A DNA stretch of 40,693 nucleotides. Source: Methylobacterium bullatum (lineage in GTDB: Bacteria; Pseudomonadota; Alphaproteobacteria; Rhizobiales; Beijerinckiaceae). The stretch lies in assembly GCF_014845095.1 (NCBI RefSeq), contig NZ_NKUG01000082.1, forward strand, positions 1-40,693, given 5' to 3'. Every line of letters begins with the position of its first letter. Within the stretch, counting starts at the first letter, position 1. Under the pieces are notes generated by a model that was not told the DNA's origin, made no database searches, and saw only the letters and a list, made by a program, of their open reading frames with translations. A program made the translations under genes and the position numbers. Of the stretch, positions 32,457 to 40,693 are shown piece after piece.

Positions 32457-34640
32457 TCAAGCCCGGAGCAGGCGAAGGGCGTTGGCCGTCACCAGGACGG
32501 TCGCCCCGGTATCCGCCAGGATGGCCGGCCATAGCCCAGTGATGCCTGCGAGCGTCGTCACCAGGAACACGGCCTTGAGCCCCAGCGAGATGGCCACGTT
32601 TTGGTGGATGTTGCCGAGCGTCGCCCGGGACAGCGCCACGAGGGCGGCCACGTCCGATACCCGGTCGTTGAGGATGGCCGCGTCAGCCGTCTCCAGTGCC
32701 GCGTCTGTGCCGCCGCCCATGGCAATGCCGACGCTGGCGGAGGCGAGCGCGGGGGCGTCGTTGATGCCGTCGCCGACCATAGCGACCGGGCCGACCTCCT
32801 TCAACGCGCCGATCTCGGCGAGCTTGTCGGCCGGCAGCAGGTCGGCCCGGACCGATAGTCCCAGGCCCTTGGCGATGGCCTCGCCGGTGCGCCGGTTGTC
32901 GCCGGTCAGCATCACGCATTCGACCCCAAGCCGGCGCAGGGCCGCGACGCCGGCGGCCGCATCCTGTCTGGGCTCGTCCCGGACCGCCACGACGCCGAGC
33001 GCCTCTCCGTCCCGAACCACGACGACGGCGGTCTTGCCGGCTTCCTCAAGGGCCTGCACCGTCGCTTCCGCTTCCGGCGAGAGGCTGGCCAGCGTCGCGG
33101 CGTGGCGCGGGGATGCCACCGCGACCGTGCGACCGGCGACCGTGGCCTGGACGGCCTTGCCGGGAACCGCACGGGCATCGCGTACGGGGCGCAGGGGGAT
33201 GGCGTCGGCCTCCGTACGTTCGAGGATCGCACGAGCGATGGGGTGGCTCGATCCGGCCTCCACCGTCGCCGCGAGCCCGAGCAGGGTGCGATCCGTCATG
33301 TCCGGGGCAAATGGGAGGACGTCGGTGACCCTTGGACGCCCTGCCGTGAGCGTCCCCGTCTTGTCGAACGCGACGGTACGCACCCGTCCGATGGTCTCCA
33401 GGGCGGCGCCGCCCTTCACCAGCAGTCCCCGCCGCGCTCCGGCGGCAAGACCCGAGGCGATGGCGGCCGGGGTCGAGAGCACGAGGGCGCAGGGGCAGGC
33501 GATGAGGAGCAACGCCAGTCCGCGATAGATCCAGGTGCCCCAGTCGGCGCCGAGCAGCAGCGGCGGGCCAAGCGCCGCCAGCGCGGCGACCGCGAAGGCG
33601 ACCGGGGTGTAGACGGCGCTGAAGCGGTCGATGAACCGGGCGGTCGGCGACTTCGAAGCCTGCGCCTCCTCCACCATGTGCAGAATGCGGGCGACGGTGT
33701 TGTCCGACGGCATCCGGGTGACCCTGACCTGCAGGGCCCCGTCCGCATTGACGCTGCCGGCATAGACGGCGTCCCCGACCTCCTTTGGCCGGGGCACCGA
33801 TTCCCCCGTGATCGGGGACTCGTCAAGGCTCGACGTGCCGTCCGTGACCTCGCCGTCCGCAGGGACGCGGTCACCCGGGCGCACCAGCACGGTTTGGCCG
33901 ATCACCAGGGAGGCGGCCGGCACCTCGCGCACGACGCCGTCCTCCTCGATCAAACGCGCCGTCTTCGGCACCAGGCCCACGAGCGCCTTGATGCCGGCGC
34001 GGGATCGGCCGGCCGCGAAGCCTTCGAGCATCTCGCCGACGGTGAACAGCAGGACCACGACCGCGGCTTCCTCGGCGGCATGGATGGCCAGAGCTCCGAC
34101 GGTCGCGACCGACATCAGCATCTCGATGGAGAACGGCGAGCCGTTGCGCGCGGCGGCGATGGCCCGGCGTCCGTAGAAGGCGAGCCCAAGGAGCGCGCCG
34201 GGCCAGTAGGCGTACTCACCGGCTAGGCCCGGTTGGACCTGATCGAGGAGGAAGCCGGCAGCGAACAGGCCGGCGATGGCCAGAGCCAGCAGGCCCTTGC
34301 GACTGCGCCAGACGGACGGCTCCGCCTCCTCGTCCTCAATGGCGGGGATGTCCGCTCCGGTGACGTGCGCACGGGCGAGGTCGGCGGCCGTGGGCAGGGT
34401 GGCGACGCCGTAGCCGAGACCAGTGATCCGCTCCTCCAGGTCCGCTCGGGGTGTGGCAGCCTCGTCGAGCACAAGGTCGAGGACCTGGGCCGTGTAGTTA
34501 ACCCGCACGCCCCCGACGCCGGGCAGGCGCGTCACGGCCGTCTCGATCTTGGTCGCGCAGCTCGGGCAGTCCATGCCCTTAACGCGGTAGCGCAGTGCGG
34601 TACCGGCGGGGACCGCACCCATGGTTCCTGGCCCTGACAT
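32457..34640 (-). CDS. P1B-2-type Pb/Zn/Cd-exporting ATPase (PbrA/ZntA/CadA-like)
   Basis: 727 aa from ATG 34640 (CGGAG upstream). One N-terminal HMA domain has the metal-binding GMDCPSC (Cys25, Cys28). Further features: TGES phosphatase loop (278-281), transmembrane CPC in IACPCALV (382-384), phosphorylation site DKTGT (Asp426), VGDGINDAPAL hinge, then NIHQNVAISLGLKAVFL and ILADTGATVLVTANALRLLR, whose Lys and Asp mark the Zn/Cd/Pb (P1B-2) class and argue against copper. It pumps divalent soft metals out of the cytoplasm. A MerR-type operator lies between it and the divergent regulator; lspA follows 4 bp after. Confidence 0.94.
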   Translation of the reverse strand: MSGPGTMGAVPAGTALRYRVKGMDCPSCATKIETAVTRLPGVGGVRVNYTAQVLDLVLDEAATPRADLEERITGLGYGVATLPTAADLARAHVTGADIPAIEDEEAEPSVWRSRKGLLALAIAGLFAAGFLLDQVQPGLAGEYAYWPGALLGLAFYGRRAIAAARNGSPFSIEMLMSVATVGALAIHAAEEAAVVVLLFTVGEMLEGFAAGRSRAGIKALVGLVPKTARLIEEDGVVREVPAASLVIGQTVLVRPGDRVPADGEVTDGTSSLDESPITGESVPRPKEVGDAVYAGSVNADGALQVRVTRMPSDNTVARILHMVEEAQASKSPTARFIDRFSAVYTPVAFAVAALAALGPPLLLGADWGTWIYRGLALLLIACPCALVLSTPAAIASGLAAGARRGLLVKGGAALETIGRVRTVAFDKTGTLTAGRPRVTDVLPFAPDMTDRTLLGLAATVEAGSSHPIARAILERTEADAIPLRPVRDARAVPGKAVQATVAGRTVAVASPRHAATLASLSPEAEATVQALEEAGKTAVVVVRDGEALGVVAVRDEPRQDAAAGVAALRRLGVECVMLTGDNRRTGEAIAKGLGLSVRADLLPADKLAEIGALKEVGPVAMVGDGINDAPALASASVGIAMGGGTDAALETADAAILNDRVSDVAALVALSRATLGNIHQNVAISLGLKAVFLVTTLAGITGLWPAILADTGATVLVTANALRLLRA

Positions 34641-34686
34641 GGCAAGCTCCGTCGACCTGGGCCTCGTGCCGACGGGTCGGAGAACC

Positions 34687-34717
34687 TACATGCGCCCTGT
34701 AGCAACTACAGGGTCAA
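34687..34717 (-). promoter_or_regulatory. MerR-type operator/promoter of the metal ATPase gene
   Basis: On the minus strand TTGACC (34717-34712) forms the -35. It overlaps the perfect dyad CCCTGTAG-TTG-CTACAGGG (34713-34695). The dyad fills an overlong spacer of about 19-20 bp before an ATGTAG/CATGTA -10, the hallmark of MerR-activated promoters. Confidence 0.85.
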
Positions 34718-34721
34718 GGCC

Positions 34722-35141
34722 ATGGCGCACACATCCTCCATGACCATCGGCGATTTGGCGGCGGCGACGAACACCAGCGTTGAGACAATCCGCTGGTACG
34801 AGAAGGTCAACCTTTTGCCGGCGCCGGCGCGGTCGGCGGGCAATTACCGCCTCTACGGTACCGAGCACCTGCGTCGTCTGGGCTTCATCAGACGTGGACG
34901 GGACCTTGGCTTCACGCTGGACCAGGTCAGGGAGCTTCTCGCTTTAGCCGACGACCGCAAGCGTTCCTGCACCGAAGTCGATACCATCGCCCGCGCGCAC
35001 CTGGCGGAGGTCGAGCGCAAACTCTCCGACCTAACCCGGCTTGCCCACGAACTGCGCGACGTTATTGGTCAATGCGGATGCGGGTCGGTCGCCGACTGCC
35101 GCATCATCGAGGCGTTGTCCCCCCACGGGGAGCTGTCCTAA
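34722..35141 (+). CDS. MerR-family metal sensor (PbrR/ZntR/CadR-like)
   Basis: 139 aa from ATG 34722; the ATG seven codons on (MTIGDLAAATNTS) is an alternative. N-terminal MerR winged helix: TIGDLAAATNTSVETIRWYEK, NYRLYGTEHLRRLGFIRRGRDLGF. The dimer helix carries Cys83, equivalent to the Cys78/79 metal ligand of PbrR and ZntR. The C-terminal loop has Cys118, Cys120 and Cys126 in GQCGCGSVADCRII. This pattern fits divalent soft-metal sensing. It converges with the 71-aa gene, the two stops overlapping by 4 bp (CTAA). It should activate the divergent ATPase-lspA genes through the operator. Confidence 0.92.
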   Translation: MAHTSSMTIGDLAAATNTSVETIRWYEKVNLLPAPARSAGNYRLYGTEHLRRLGFIRRGRDLGFTLDQVRELLALADDRKRSCTEVDTIARAHLAEVERKLSDLTRLAHELRDVIGQCGCGSVADCRIIEALSPHGELS

Positions 35142-35353
35142 GGATGCCTGAGGTTCGTTGGGGTCAGGTGGAAATGCGGCTCCCCACCGATGTGGCAGAG
35201 GCAGTAAAGAAGGTACACGCAGGCCGGGACGCCCAGCATCACGAGCCAGAACGTATGCCGGGCCGCTTTACGGACATGCGTCCTGACGTGGCGTCTGCGA
35301 CGCCCACCCTTAGCGCCCCAGTGAGCCGTGGCTCGACCTAACTTCTTACTCAT
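35138..35353 (-). CDS. small membrane protein (71 aa) downstream of the RND pump
   Basis: ATG 35353 has AGGAGG 5-6 nt upstream, one of the best ribosome sites in the window, and starts 9 bp after the RND pump stop. A very basic N-terminus (KGGRRRRHVRTHVRKAARH) is followed by one membrane helix (FWLVMLGVPACVYLLYCLCH) with two or three Cys, then a His-containing tail (GGEPHFHLTPTNLRHP). Probable accessory of the czc system; family not recognised. Confidence 0.72.
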   Translation of the reverse strand: MSKKLGRATAHWGAKGGRRRRHVRTHVRKAARHTFWLVMLGVPACVYLLYCLCHIGGEPHFHLTPTNLRHP

Positions 35354-35362
35354 CCGGCCCTC

Positions 35363-38300
35363 CTACTCGGCGGCCCGGAGGTGCGGTTGGACCGGCATGG
35401 GCCGATCCTTCCTTACGACGATCTTCCCTGCGAACTTGGCGTAGAGGGCCGGCAGGACGACGAGGGTCAGCAGGGTCGCCGAGATAAGGCCGCCGATGAC
35501 GACGGTCGCCAGCGGACGCTGGATCTCGGCACCGGTCTCGGTCGCCAGCGCCATCGGCACGAACCCGAGGGACGCCACTAGGGCGGTCATTGCCACCGGA
35601 CGAAGCCGGGTCATGGCGCCCTCCAGGATAGCCTCACGCTGCGGACGCCCATCGGCGATGAGCTGCTTGATGTAGGTCAGCATCACGAGGCCGTTGAGCA
35701 CCGCCACCCCGGACAGGGCGATAAAGCCAACGGCCGCGGGCACCGAGAACGGCATGCCCCGCAGCCATAGGGCCGCGATGCCACCGGTGAGCGCCAGGGG
35801 CACGGCGCTGAACACCAGGAGAGCGTCCCGGGCCGAGTTCAGGGCCGAGAACAGCAGCAGGAAGATCAGGAAGAAGCAGACCGGCACCACCACCATCAGG
35901 CGCTGGCGCGCCGAGGCCAGGTTCTCAAACTGGCCACCCCAAGTGACGTAGTAGCCGGCCGGGAGCGAGACCCCAGACGCCACCTTGGCCTGGGCCTCGG
36001 CCACGAGCGAGCCGATGTCGCGGCCGCGCACGTTGGCAGTGACTACGACTCGGCGCCGGCCGTTCTCGCGCGAGATCTGGTTGGGGCCCTCTGTTACCGA
36101 GAAGCTGGCGACCTGCTTCAGCAGTACGGAGGATGCTCGACCGTTGAGCCCGGGAAGCAGCGGGATCGGGATGTTCTCTAGGGCCTCACGATCCTCTCGC
36201 ACCTTGTCGTTCAGGCGCACCACGATGGGGAAGCGCCGGTCGCCCTCGAACACCATTCCGGCCTCGCGGCCGCCAATAGCCGCGCCGACGACCTCCTGGA
36301 TGGCCGATGTGCTCAGGCCGAGGCGTGCGGCCTCGGTCTTGTTGATCTTGATTTCTAGGAACGGCAAGCCAGCAGTCTGCTCGACCTTGACGTCGTCGGC
36401 GCCCTCGGTCCCGCGCAGGATCGTAGCGACCTGGTTTGCGGCCTTGAGCATCGGCTCGAACTCCTCGCCGAACACCTTAACCGCAAGGTCGCCGCGGGTG
36501 CCGGCCAGCAGCTCATTGAAGCGAAGCTGGATCGGCTGGGAGAACTCGTAGACGTTGCCAGCGAGCGCCCCGAGGGCCTTTTCGATCTGCTCCTGCAACT
36601 CGGCCTTGGACAGGTCCGGGTCGGGCCATTCCTCCTGCGGCTTCAGGATGACGAAGGTGTCGGACGAGCTCGGCGGCATCGGGTCAGAGGCGACCTCCGC
36701 GGTGCCGGTCTTCGAGAAGACGTAGGCGACCTGGGGGAATCGGCTGATGGCCTGCTCCACCTTCAACTGCATCGCCTGCGACTGCGTCAGGGAGGTCGAC
36801 GGGATGCGTTGGGCGTTTAGCGCGATGCTCTTCTCGTCAAGTTGCGGAATGAACTCCTGCCCCAGCCCCTTGAACAGGAAGCCGGCGCCGACAAGGAGTA
36901 CGAGCGCGGCCGCGACGAACAGCATGGGCACGCGTAGGGCGGCCCCGAGGACCGGACGGTAGGCAGCCTTGATCGCCCGGACGAAGAGGTTGTCGGTCTC
37001 GGTGACCCGGCCAGTGATGACGATGGCGATCATCGCCGGCACGAAGGTGAGCGACAGGACGAAGGCCGCGACCAGAGCGATGATGACGGTGAGCGCCATC
37101 GGCTCGAACATCTTGCCCTCGACCCCGGTGAAAGTCAGGAGCGGCACGTAGACGAGGATGATGATGGCCTGCCCGTAGAGGCTCGGCTTGATCATCTCCT
37201 CGGCCGAGGCCCGTACGGTAGCGAGGCGCTCCTCCAGTTCGAGCTTGCGCCCGAGCTCCGCCTGTCTCTCGGCGAGGTGGCGCAGGGCGTTCTCGGTGAT
37301 GATGACGGCCCCATCGACGATGAGGCCGAAGTCGAGGGCACCGAGGCTCATCAGGTTAGCGCTGATGCGGCCCTGGACCATGCCGGTCATGGTCATCAGC
37401 ATCGCCACCGGGATGACCAGCGCCGTGACGATGGCTGCGCGGATGTTGCCCAGCAATAGGAACAGGACGACGACGACGAGGGCGGCGCCCTCGGCTAGGT
37501 TCTTCGCCACCGTCCGGATGGTGGCCTCGACGAGGACGGTGCGATTGAGGACCGTCTGGACCTCGATACCCGGCGGGAGCGTGCGCCGGATCTCGGTCAT
37601 GCGTGCATCGACGGCGGCGGCCACGGTGCGGCTGTTCTCGCCGATGAGCATCAGTGCGGTGCCGATGACAACTTCCTGCCCGTCCTCGCTGCCCGAGCCG
37701 GTGCGCAGGTCGCGCCCGATACGGACCTCAGCGATGTCGGAGATACGCACCGGCACGCCGCCGCGCGTGGTCACGACGACCGAACCGATGTCCTCCATGG
37801 TCTCCAGGCGGCCAGCGGCGCGCACGACGTAGCCCTCGCCGTTGTCCTCCAGGTAGCGCGCACCCTGGTTGGCGTTGTTGGCTTCCAGCGCACGGCCGAT
37901 GTCGGCGAATGACAGGTCGAGGGCGGTCAGCCTCATTGGATCGGGCTGGACATGGTACTGCTTCTCGAAGCCGCCGATGCCGTCGACGCCGGCCACGCCC
38001 CGCACGGTCTTCACCTGGGGACGGATGATCCAGTCCTGGACCGTGCGCAGATAGGCTGTGCGTTCGAGCTCTGTCCTCAGCCTCTGGCCCTCGGGGGTAA
38101 GATAGCTTTCGTCCGACTGCCAGCCGGGCTTACCGACGGGCGAGACCTTGCGCTCCCCGGGCTTCGCGTAGTGCACCGACCACATGTAGATCTCGCCGAG
38201 CCCGGTCGAGATTGGCCCCATGCGCGGCTCAACCCCGGACGGCATCGCCGCCTCAGCCTCCTGAAGGCGCTCAGCAACCTGTTGGCGGGCGAAGTAGATG

Positions 38301-38605
38301 TCCGTCGTCTCGGAGAAGACGGCAGTGACCTGGGAGAACCCGTTTCGTGAGAGCGAGCGGGTGTATTCCAGCCCCTTGATGCCCGCGAGTGCCGTCTCGA
38401 CCTGATACGTGATGATTTTTTCGATATCGACCGGCGACAACGAGGGCGCCGTGGTGTTGATCTGGACTTGGTTGTTGGTGATGTCTGGCACCGCGTCGAT
38501 GGGGAGCTTGGTCAGCGAGAACACACCGAACCCTGCCGCCAGCAGCGACAGAAGCACCACGAGCCAGCGCTGGTGGACAGAGAAGTCGAGGATCTTCGAG
38601 ATCAT
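35363..38605 (-). CDS. czcA: CzcA-type heavy-metal RND efflux pump
   Basis: 1080 aa. It starts MISKILDFSVHQRWLVVLLSLL and PIDAVPDITNNQVQINT, standard for the HME-RND branch. The TM4 motif DFGLIVDGAVIITEN has the Asp-Asp-Glu proton relay of the divalent-cation (Co/Zn/Cd/Ni) class. The three Cu-binding Met positions of CusA are Arg, Asp and Asn here (QRIPSTS, SSSDTF, RFNELLAG), which excludes a Cu(I)/Ag(I) role. Divalent metal (Co, Zn, Cd or Ni) cannot be resolved further. It follows its adaptor gene by 11 bp; no outer-membrane czcC gene is present. Confidence 0.93.
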   Translation of the reverse strand: MISKILDFSVHQRWLVVLLSLLAAGFGVFSLTKLPIDAVPDITNNQVQINTTAPSLSPVDIEKIITYQVETALAGIKGLEYTRSLSRNGFSQVTAVFSETTDIYFARQQVAERLQEAEAAMPSGVEPRMGPISTGLGEIYMWSVHYAKPGERKVSPVGKPGWQSDESYLTPEGQRLRTELERTAYLRTVQDWIIRPQVKTVRGVAGVDGIGGFEKQYHVQPDPMRLTALDLSFADIGRALEANNANQGARYLEDNGEGYVVRAAGRLETMEDIGSVVVTTRGGVPVRISDIAEVRIGRDLRTGSGSEDGQEVVIGTALMLIGENSRTVAAAVDARMTEIRRTLPPGIEVQTVLNRTVLVEATIRTVAKNLAEGAALVVVVLFLLLGNIRAAIVTALVIPVAMLMTMTGMVQGRISANLMSLGALDFGLIVDGAVIITENALRHLAERQAELGRKLELEERLATVRASAEEMIKPSLYGQAIIILVYVPLLTFTGVEGKMFEPMALTVIIALVAAFVLSLTFVPAMIAIVITGRVTETDNLFVRAIKAAYRPVLGAALRVPMLFVAAALVLLVGAGFLFKGLGQEFIPQLDEKSIALNAQRIPSTSLTQSQAMQLKVEQAISRFPQVAYVFSKTGTAEVASDPMPPSSSDTFVILKPQEEWPDPDLSKAELQEQIEKALGALAGNVYEFSQPIQLRFNELLAGTRGDLAVKVFGEEFEPMLKAANQVATILRGTEGADDVKVEQTAGLPFLEIKINKTEAARLGLSTSAIQEVVGAAIGGREAGMVFEGDRRFPIVVRLNDKVREDREALENIPIPLLPGLNGRASSVLLKQVASFSVTEGPNQISRENGRRRVVVTANVRGRDIGSLVAEAQAKVASGVSLPAGYYVTWGGQFENLASARQRLMVVVPVCFFLIFLLLFSALNSARDALLVFSAVPLALTGGIAALWLRGMPFSVPAAVGFIALSGVAVLNGLVMLTYIKQLIADGRPQREAILEGAMTRLRPVAMTALVASLGFVPMALATETGAEIQRPLATVVIGGLISATLLTLVVLPALYAKFAGKIVVRKDRPMPVQPHLRAAE

Positions 38606-38616
38606 GATGGCCGCCC

Positions 38617-40020
38617 TCAGTGCGCGTGGTCGGCTTCGGCCTTGCCGAGCTCGGCCTTCAGGACAAAGGAGTTGGCCACAGCGACCTCTTCCCCGGGATT
38701 GAGGCCGGTAAGGATCTCGAAGGCGTCATCGTCGGCCCTGCCGAGAGTCACGTCCCGGCGCTCGAAGCCCTCCGGGGTCCGCACGAAGGCGACCTTCTCG
38801 CCGCCGATGGTCTGGATGGCGGACTTGGGCAGCCGCACCTTGACCTTGTCCTGGGCGATCTCGACCTCGGTGGTGACGAAGGTGCCGGGCCGCCAGGCCA
38901 TGTCCTTGTTCGGCAGGGCGACGATGACCCGAGCCGAGCGCGTCTCCGGGTTGAGGATGGGACTGACGAACACCACCTTGCCCTCGCCGCGGGCGGCGGC
39001 GTCGCCGACGATGGTCACCTTGGCACCCTCGCGGACCTTCGAGAGTTCGGTGGTCGGAACCGCGAGCTCGATCCACACCGAGGACAGGTCGGCGACCGTG
39101 TAGACGTCGGCCGGGTCGCCTTCCTTGCCCACGGCGGTGCCGACGTCGACCTTGCGCTCGACCACCCGCCCGGCGAGGGGTGACTTCAATTCGTAGCGGC
39201 GTAGGCTCGACAGGTTCGGCGTGGTCTCGTCCTTCCTGGCGGACGTCGCCACCTCGGCGGCGTTCAGGCCAAGGGCCGACAGCTTCTGGCGCGCGAGATC
39301 GACCCTGAGCGTCGCCTCCGAGTAGGCGGCCTTCGCGTTCAGGAATGCCGATTCCGCGGAGATCCGCTTGTCCCAGAGGGCCTGCTGGCGGTCGAAGTTC
39401 GTCTTCTCCAGGTCAGCCTTGACCGTCGCGGTGAGGAAGTCGCTCTTGGCCTCGGCGACCTCGCGGCTGTCGAGTACGGCCACGACCTCGCCCTTGGCGA
39501 CCTCCTCGCCGAGGCGCTTGCGCATTTCGGACACGGTGCCGACGACCCGCACGGGAACGCGTGCGATCCGGTCGGCGTCCTGCGCGATGGTGCCGGGCAC
39601 CAGCAAATGGCGCGAGAGAATCCCGCCCTCGACCATCGCCAGCTCGATGTCCTGCTCGGCGGCCTGCTCGGCCGTCATCTTGATCTTGCCCTCGCCCTCC
39701 TCGTCGTGGCCGTTCGCCTCGCCCTCGGCGTGCTTGTGGCCACCGGCTTCGGGCTTGGCCTCTCCCTCGGAGTGCTTGTGCTCGCCGGAAGGCTTGGGCT
39801 CGCCGTCGGCATGCTCGTGGCCATGGTCGCCGTGACCGTGCCCATCGTCGGCTGCGGGTGTCACCGGCCTGGTAACGGCCGCATTGGTTGGGGGCGTCGC
39901 CCGGGCGTTCGTGAGGCCGGCGGCCGCGAGGGCGCCCTGCACGACCTCGGACACACGGGGGAAGGCACCGCCGATGACGATGCCGATGGCCAGGAAAGCC
40001 ACGGAAAGGAATGCACGCAT
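38617..40020 (-). CDS. czcB: CzcB-type periplasmic adaptor with His-rich segment
   Basis: 467 aa. One N-terminal membrane anchor (LSVAFLAIGIVIGGAF). Residues about 59-110 form a His/Glu/Gly-rich metal-binding stretch with ten His (HGHGDHGHEH, EHKHSEGE, GHKHAEGE). The adaptor body follows: barrel-sandwich (VPVRVVGTVSEMRKRLGEEV), alpha-hairpin (AESAFLNAKAAYSEATLRVD), and LKSPLAGRVVERKVDVGTAV. The His-rich region could sequester Zn or Co in the periplasm, as in CzcB/NccB relatives. It precedes czcA by 11 bp. Confidence 0.92.
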   Translation of the reverse strand: MRAFLSVAFLAIGIVIGGAFPRVSEVVQGALAAAGLTNARATPPTNAAVTRPVTPAADDGHGHGDHGHEHADGEPKPSGEHKHSEGEAKPEAGGHKHAEGEANGHDEEGEGKIKMTAEQAAEQDIELAMVEGGILSRHLLVPGTIAQDADRIARVPVRVVGTVSEMRKRLGEEVAKGEVVAVLDSREVAEAKSDFLTATVKADLEKTNFDRQQALWDKRISAESAFLNAKAAYSEATLRVDLARQKLSALGLNAAEVATSARKDETTPNLSSLRRYELKSPLAGRVVERKVDVGTAVGKEGDPADVYTVADLSSVWIELAVPTTELSKVREGAKVTIVGDAAARGEGKVVFVSPILNPETRSARVIVALPNKDMAWRPGTFVTTEVEIAQDKVKVRLPKSAIQTIGGEKVAFVRTPEGFERRDVTLGRADDDAFEILTGLNPGEEVAVANSFVLKAELGKAEADHAH

Positions 40021-40164
40021 GGGAATGGGCCGGGTTCCGACCGGGACGTCGCACGGCCGCTTAGGCGGCGGGAAACGGTCCCGTACTGGGTATTTCGCGA
40101 ATTAGAGGCAGCCGTGACCCGTGTGGGGCCGGCCGGGACGCGCCACGGACGTGGCGGCGTCGCC

Positions 40165-40527
40165 TCAGGCGCGAGGCGGCCTGGGTTGGCGGTCGGGCGA
40201 GACCGATCCGATGGGTGTGGTCACGGTCGCGTAGGAGGCACGCCCCGTCCCGCGGGGCGGTAGGGCCGGCGTCCCGTCGACGCTGAGTGCCTGATGGCAG
40301 CCGCAGGTGGCATGGCAGGCGGGGCAGGCATCGGAGTGATCGACGGCGGCTGCCAGGGTTGGTGCGGACACGGACAGTTCGTGACCAACGGACCGGTGGG
40401 CCTCGGCGGAATGGATCGCGCCCGGGACGACGAGCGCCAGGACCAAGACGAGCGAGAGCACTCGCACGGTGGTCGCCCACCAGCCGCGCATCGTCTCGTA
40501 GGCCCTGATCCGAGGTCCCGTGGTCAT
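40165..40527 (-). CDS. small Cys/His-rich membrane-anchored protein
   Basis: 120 aa from ATG 40527 (AAGG five nt upstream). An N-terminal hydrophobic helix (VLSLVLVLALVVPGAIHS) is followed by HRSVGHELS and DACPACHATCGCH, a compact CPxC-x3-CxC-H cluster suited to binding soft metals, and a Pro/Arg-rich tail. It lies 144 bp upstream of czcB on the same strand. It recalls the Cys-rich protein before the cus genes in position, though the sequences are not obviously related. Function unknown; a metal-binding accessory role is inferred. Confidence 0.68.
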   Translation of the reverse strand: MTTGPRIRAYETMRGWWATTVRVLSLVLVLALVVPGAIHSAEAHRSVGHELSVSAPTLAAAVDHSDACPACHATCGCHQALSVDGTPALPPRGTGRASYATVTTPIGSVSPDRQPRPPRA

Positions 40528-40644
40528 GGTCGCCTTATGAACGATTCAGGGCCACCCGTACATGCCGGATGGCCCTTTGGCAGGGTCGAACCTTAGAGCG
40601 CCTAACAGAACGGCACCGAGCGTTGCTTTCAGCGTTGGTTTGGC

Positions 40645-40693
40645 ATGGCCAGACCGCTTCTCCCCGATGATCTCTGGGATGAGATGGTTGCGC
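40645..40693 (+). mobile_element. start of an IS5-family-like transposase gene, cut by the window edge
   Basis: ATG 40645 opens MARPLLPDDLWDEMVA and continues past the window. This sequence strongly resembles the N-termini of IS5/IS4-type (DUF4096-containing) transposases, which commonly begin MARxLLPDxLWxxIxPLLP. Only 16 codons are visible. The element's left end should lie within about 60 bp upstream; no terminal repeat could be confirmed without the other end. Confidence 0.6.

Overview
The window is about 40.7 kb of GC-rich DNA. Gene content and codon style suggest an alphaproteobacterium of the Methylobacterium/Methylorubrum kind: a GTTC-N7-GTTC SOS box, SorAB sulfite dehydrogenase, and RND/ars/cus islands. 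This is inference; there is no rRNA or tRNA to anchor it. The mixture of defence-like, metal-resistance and decayed genes, with a transposase start at the right edge, reads as an accessory region (genomic island or plasmid).

Layout. (1) 1-3214, minus strand: two overlapping metallophosphoesterase genes, then umuDC behind a perfect alphaproteobacterial LexA box. (2) 3372-7795, minus strand: a compact TIR / DUF2235 hydrolase with two membrane segments / OLD-family ATPase-TOPRIM cluster. This looks like a three-gene immunity or abortive-infection operon, and I do not recognise it as a described system. A frameshifted ParE-like toxin remnant lies beside it. (3) 8506-13110: a full arsenic locus, arsH divergent from arsR-arsC(LMW-PTP type)-arsC(glutaredoxin type)-arsB-MFS, with an operator-like palindrome between arsH and arsR. 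(4) 13137-18691: a copper/silver efflux block (Cys-rich exported protein, FixH-like protein, CusB, CusA) running straight on from ars, then response-regulator debris and an intact single-domain response regulator. (5) 19613-30560: a histidine phosphatase, YeiH, a TDT-family exporter, two small secreted or membrane proteins, SorA-SorB, a beta-propeller protein, a second SUOX-fold molybdoenzyme, DUF202, a LysR regulator, an anti-sigma factor, an ECF sigma factor and a COG4315 protein. (6) 31031-35141: a lead/zinc/cadmium (pbr-like) module of PAP2 phosphatase, LspA, P1B-type ATPase and divergent MerR regulator. (7) 35138-40527: a czcBA-type RND efflux operon flanked by two small membrane or Cys/His-rich genes. 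(8) 40645-end: the start of an IS5-family-like transposase.

Two system-level results stand out. First, three promoters in region 5 (upstream of sorA, of the beta-propeller gene, and of the COG4315-sigma-antisigma-LysR-DUF202 operon) share a bipartite motif, (G)GGAATA - exactly 14 nt - GC(A/G)TCTC. This points to one ECF-sigma regulon that links sulfite oxidation, the propeller/molybdoenzyme pair and the sigma operon itself. Second, the TIR-DUF2235-OLD cluster combines a probable NAD-acting sensor domain, a membrane-embedded lipase-like effector and a nuclease-type ATPase next to an SOS-controlled mutagenic polymerase.
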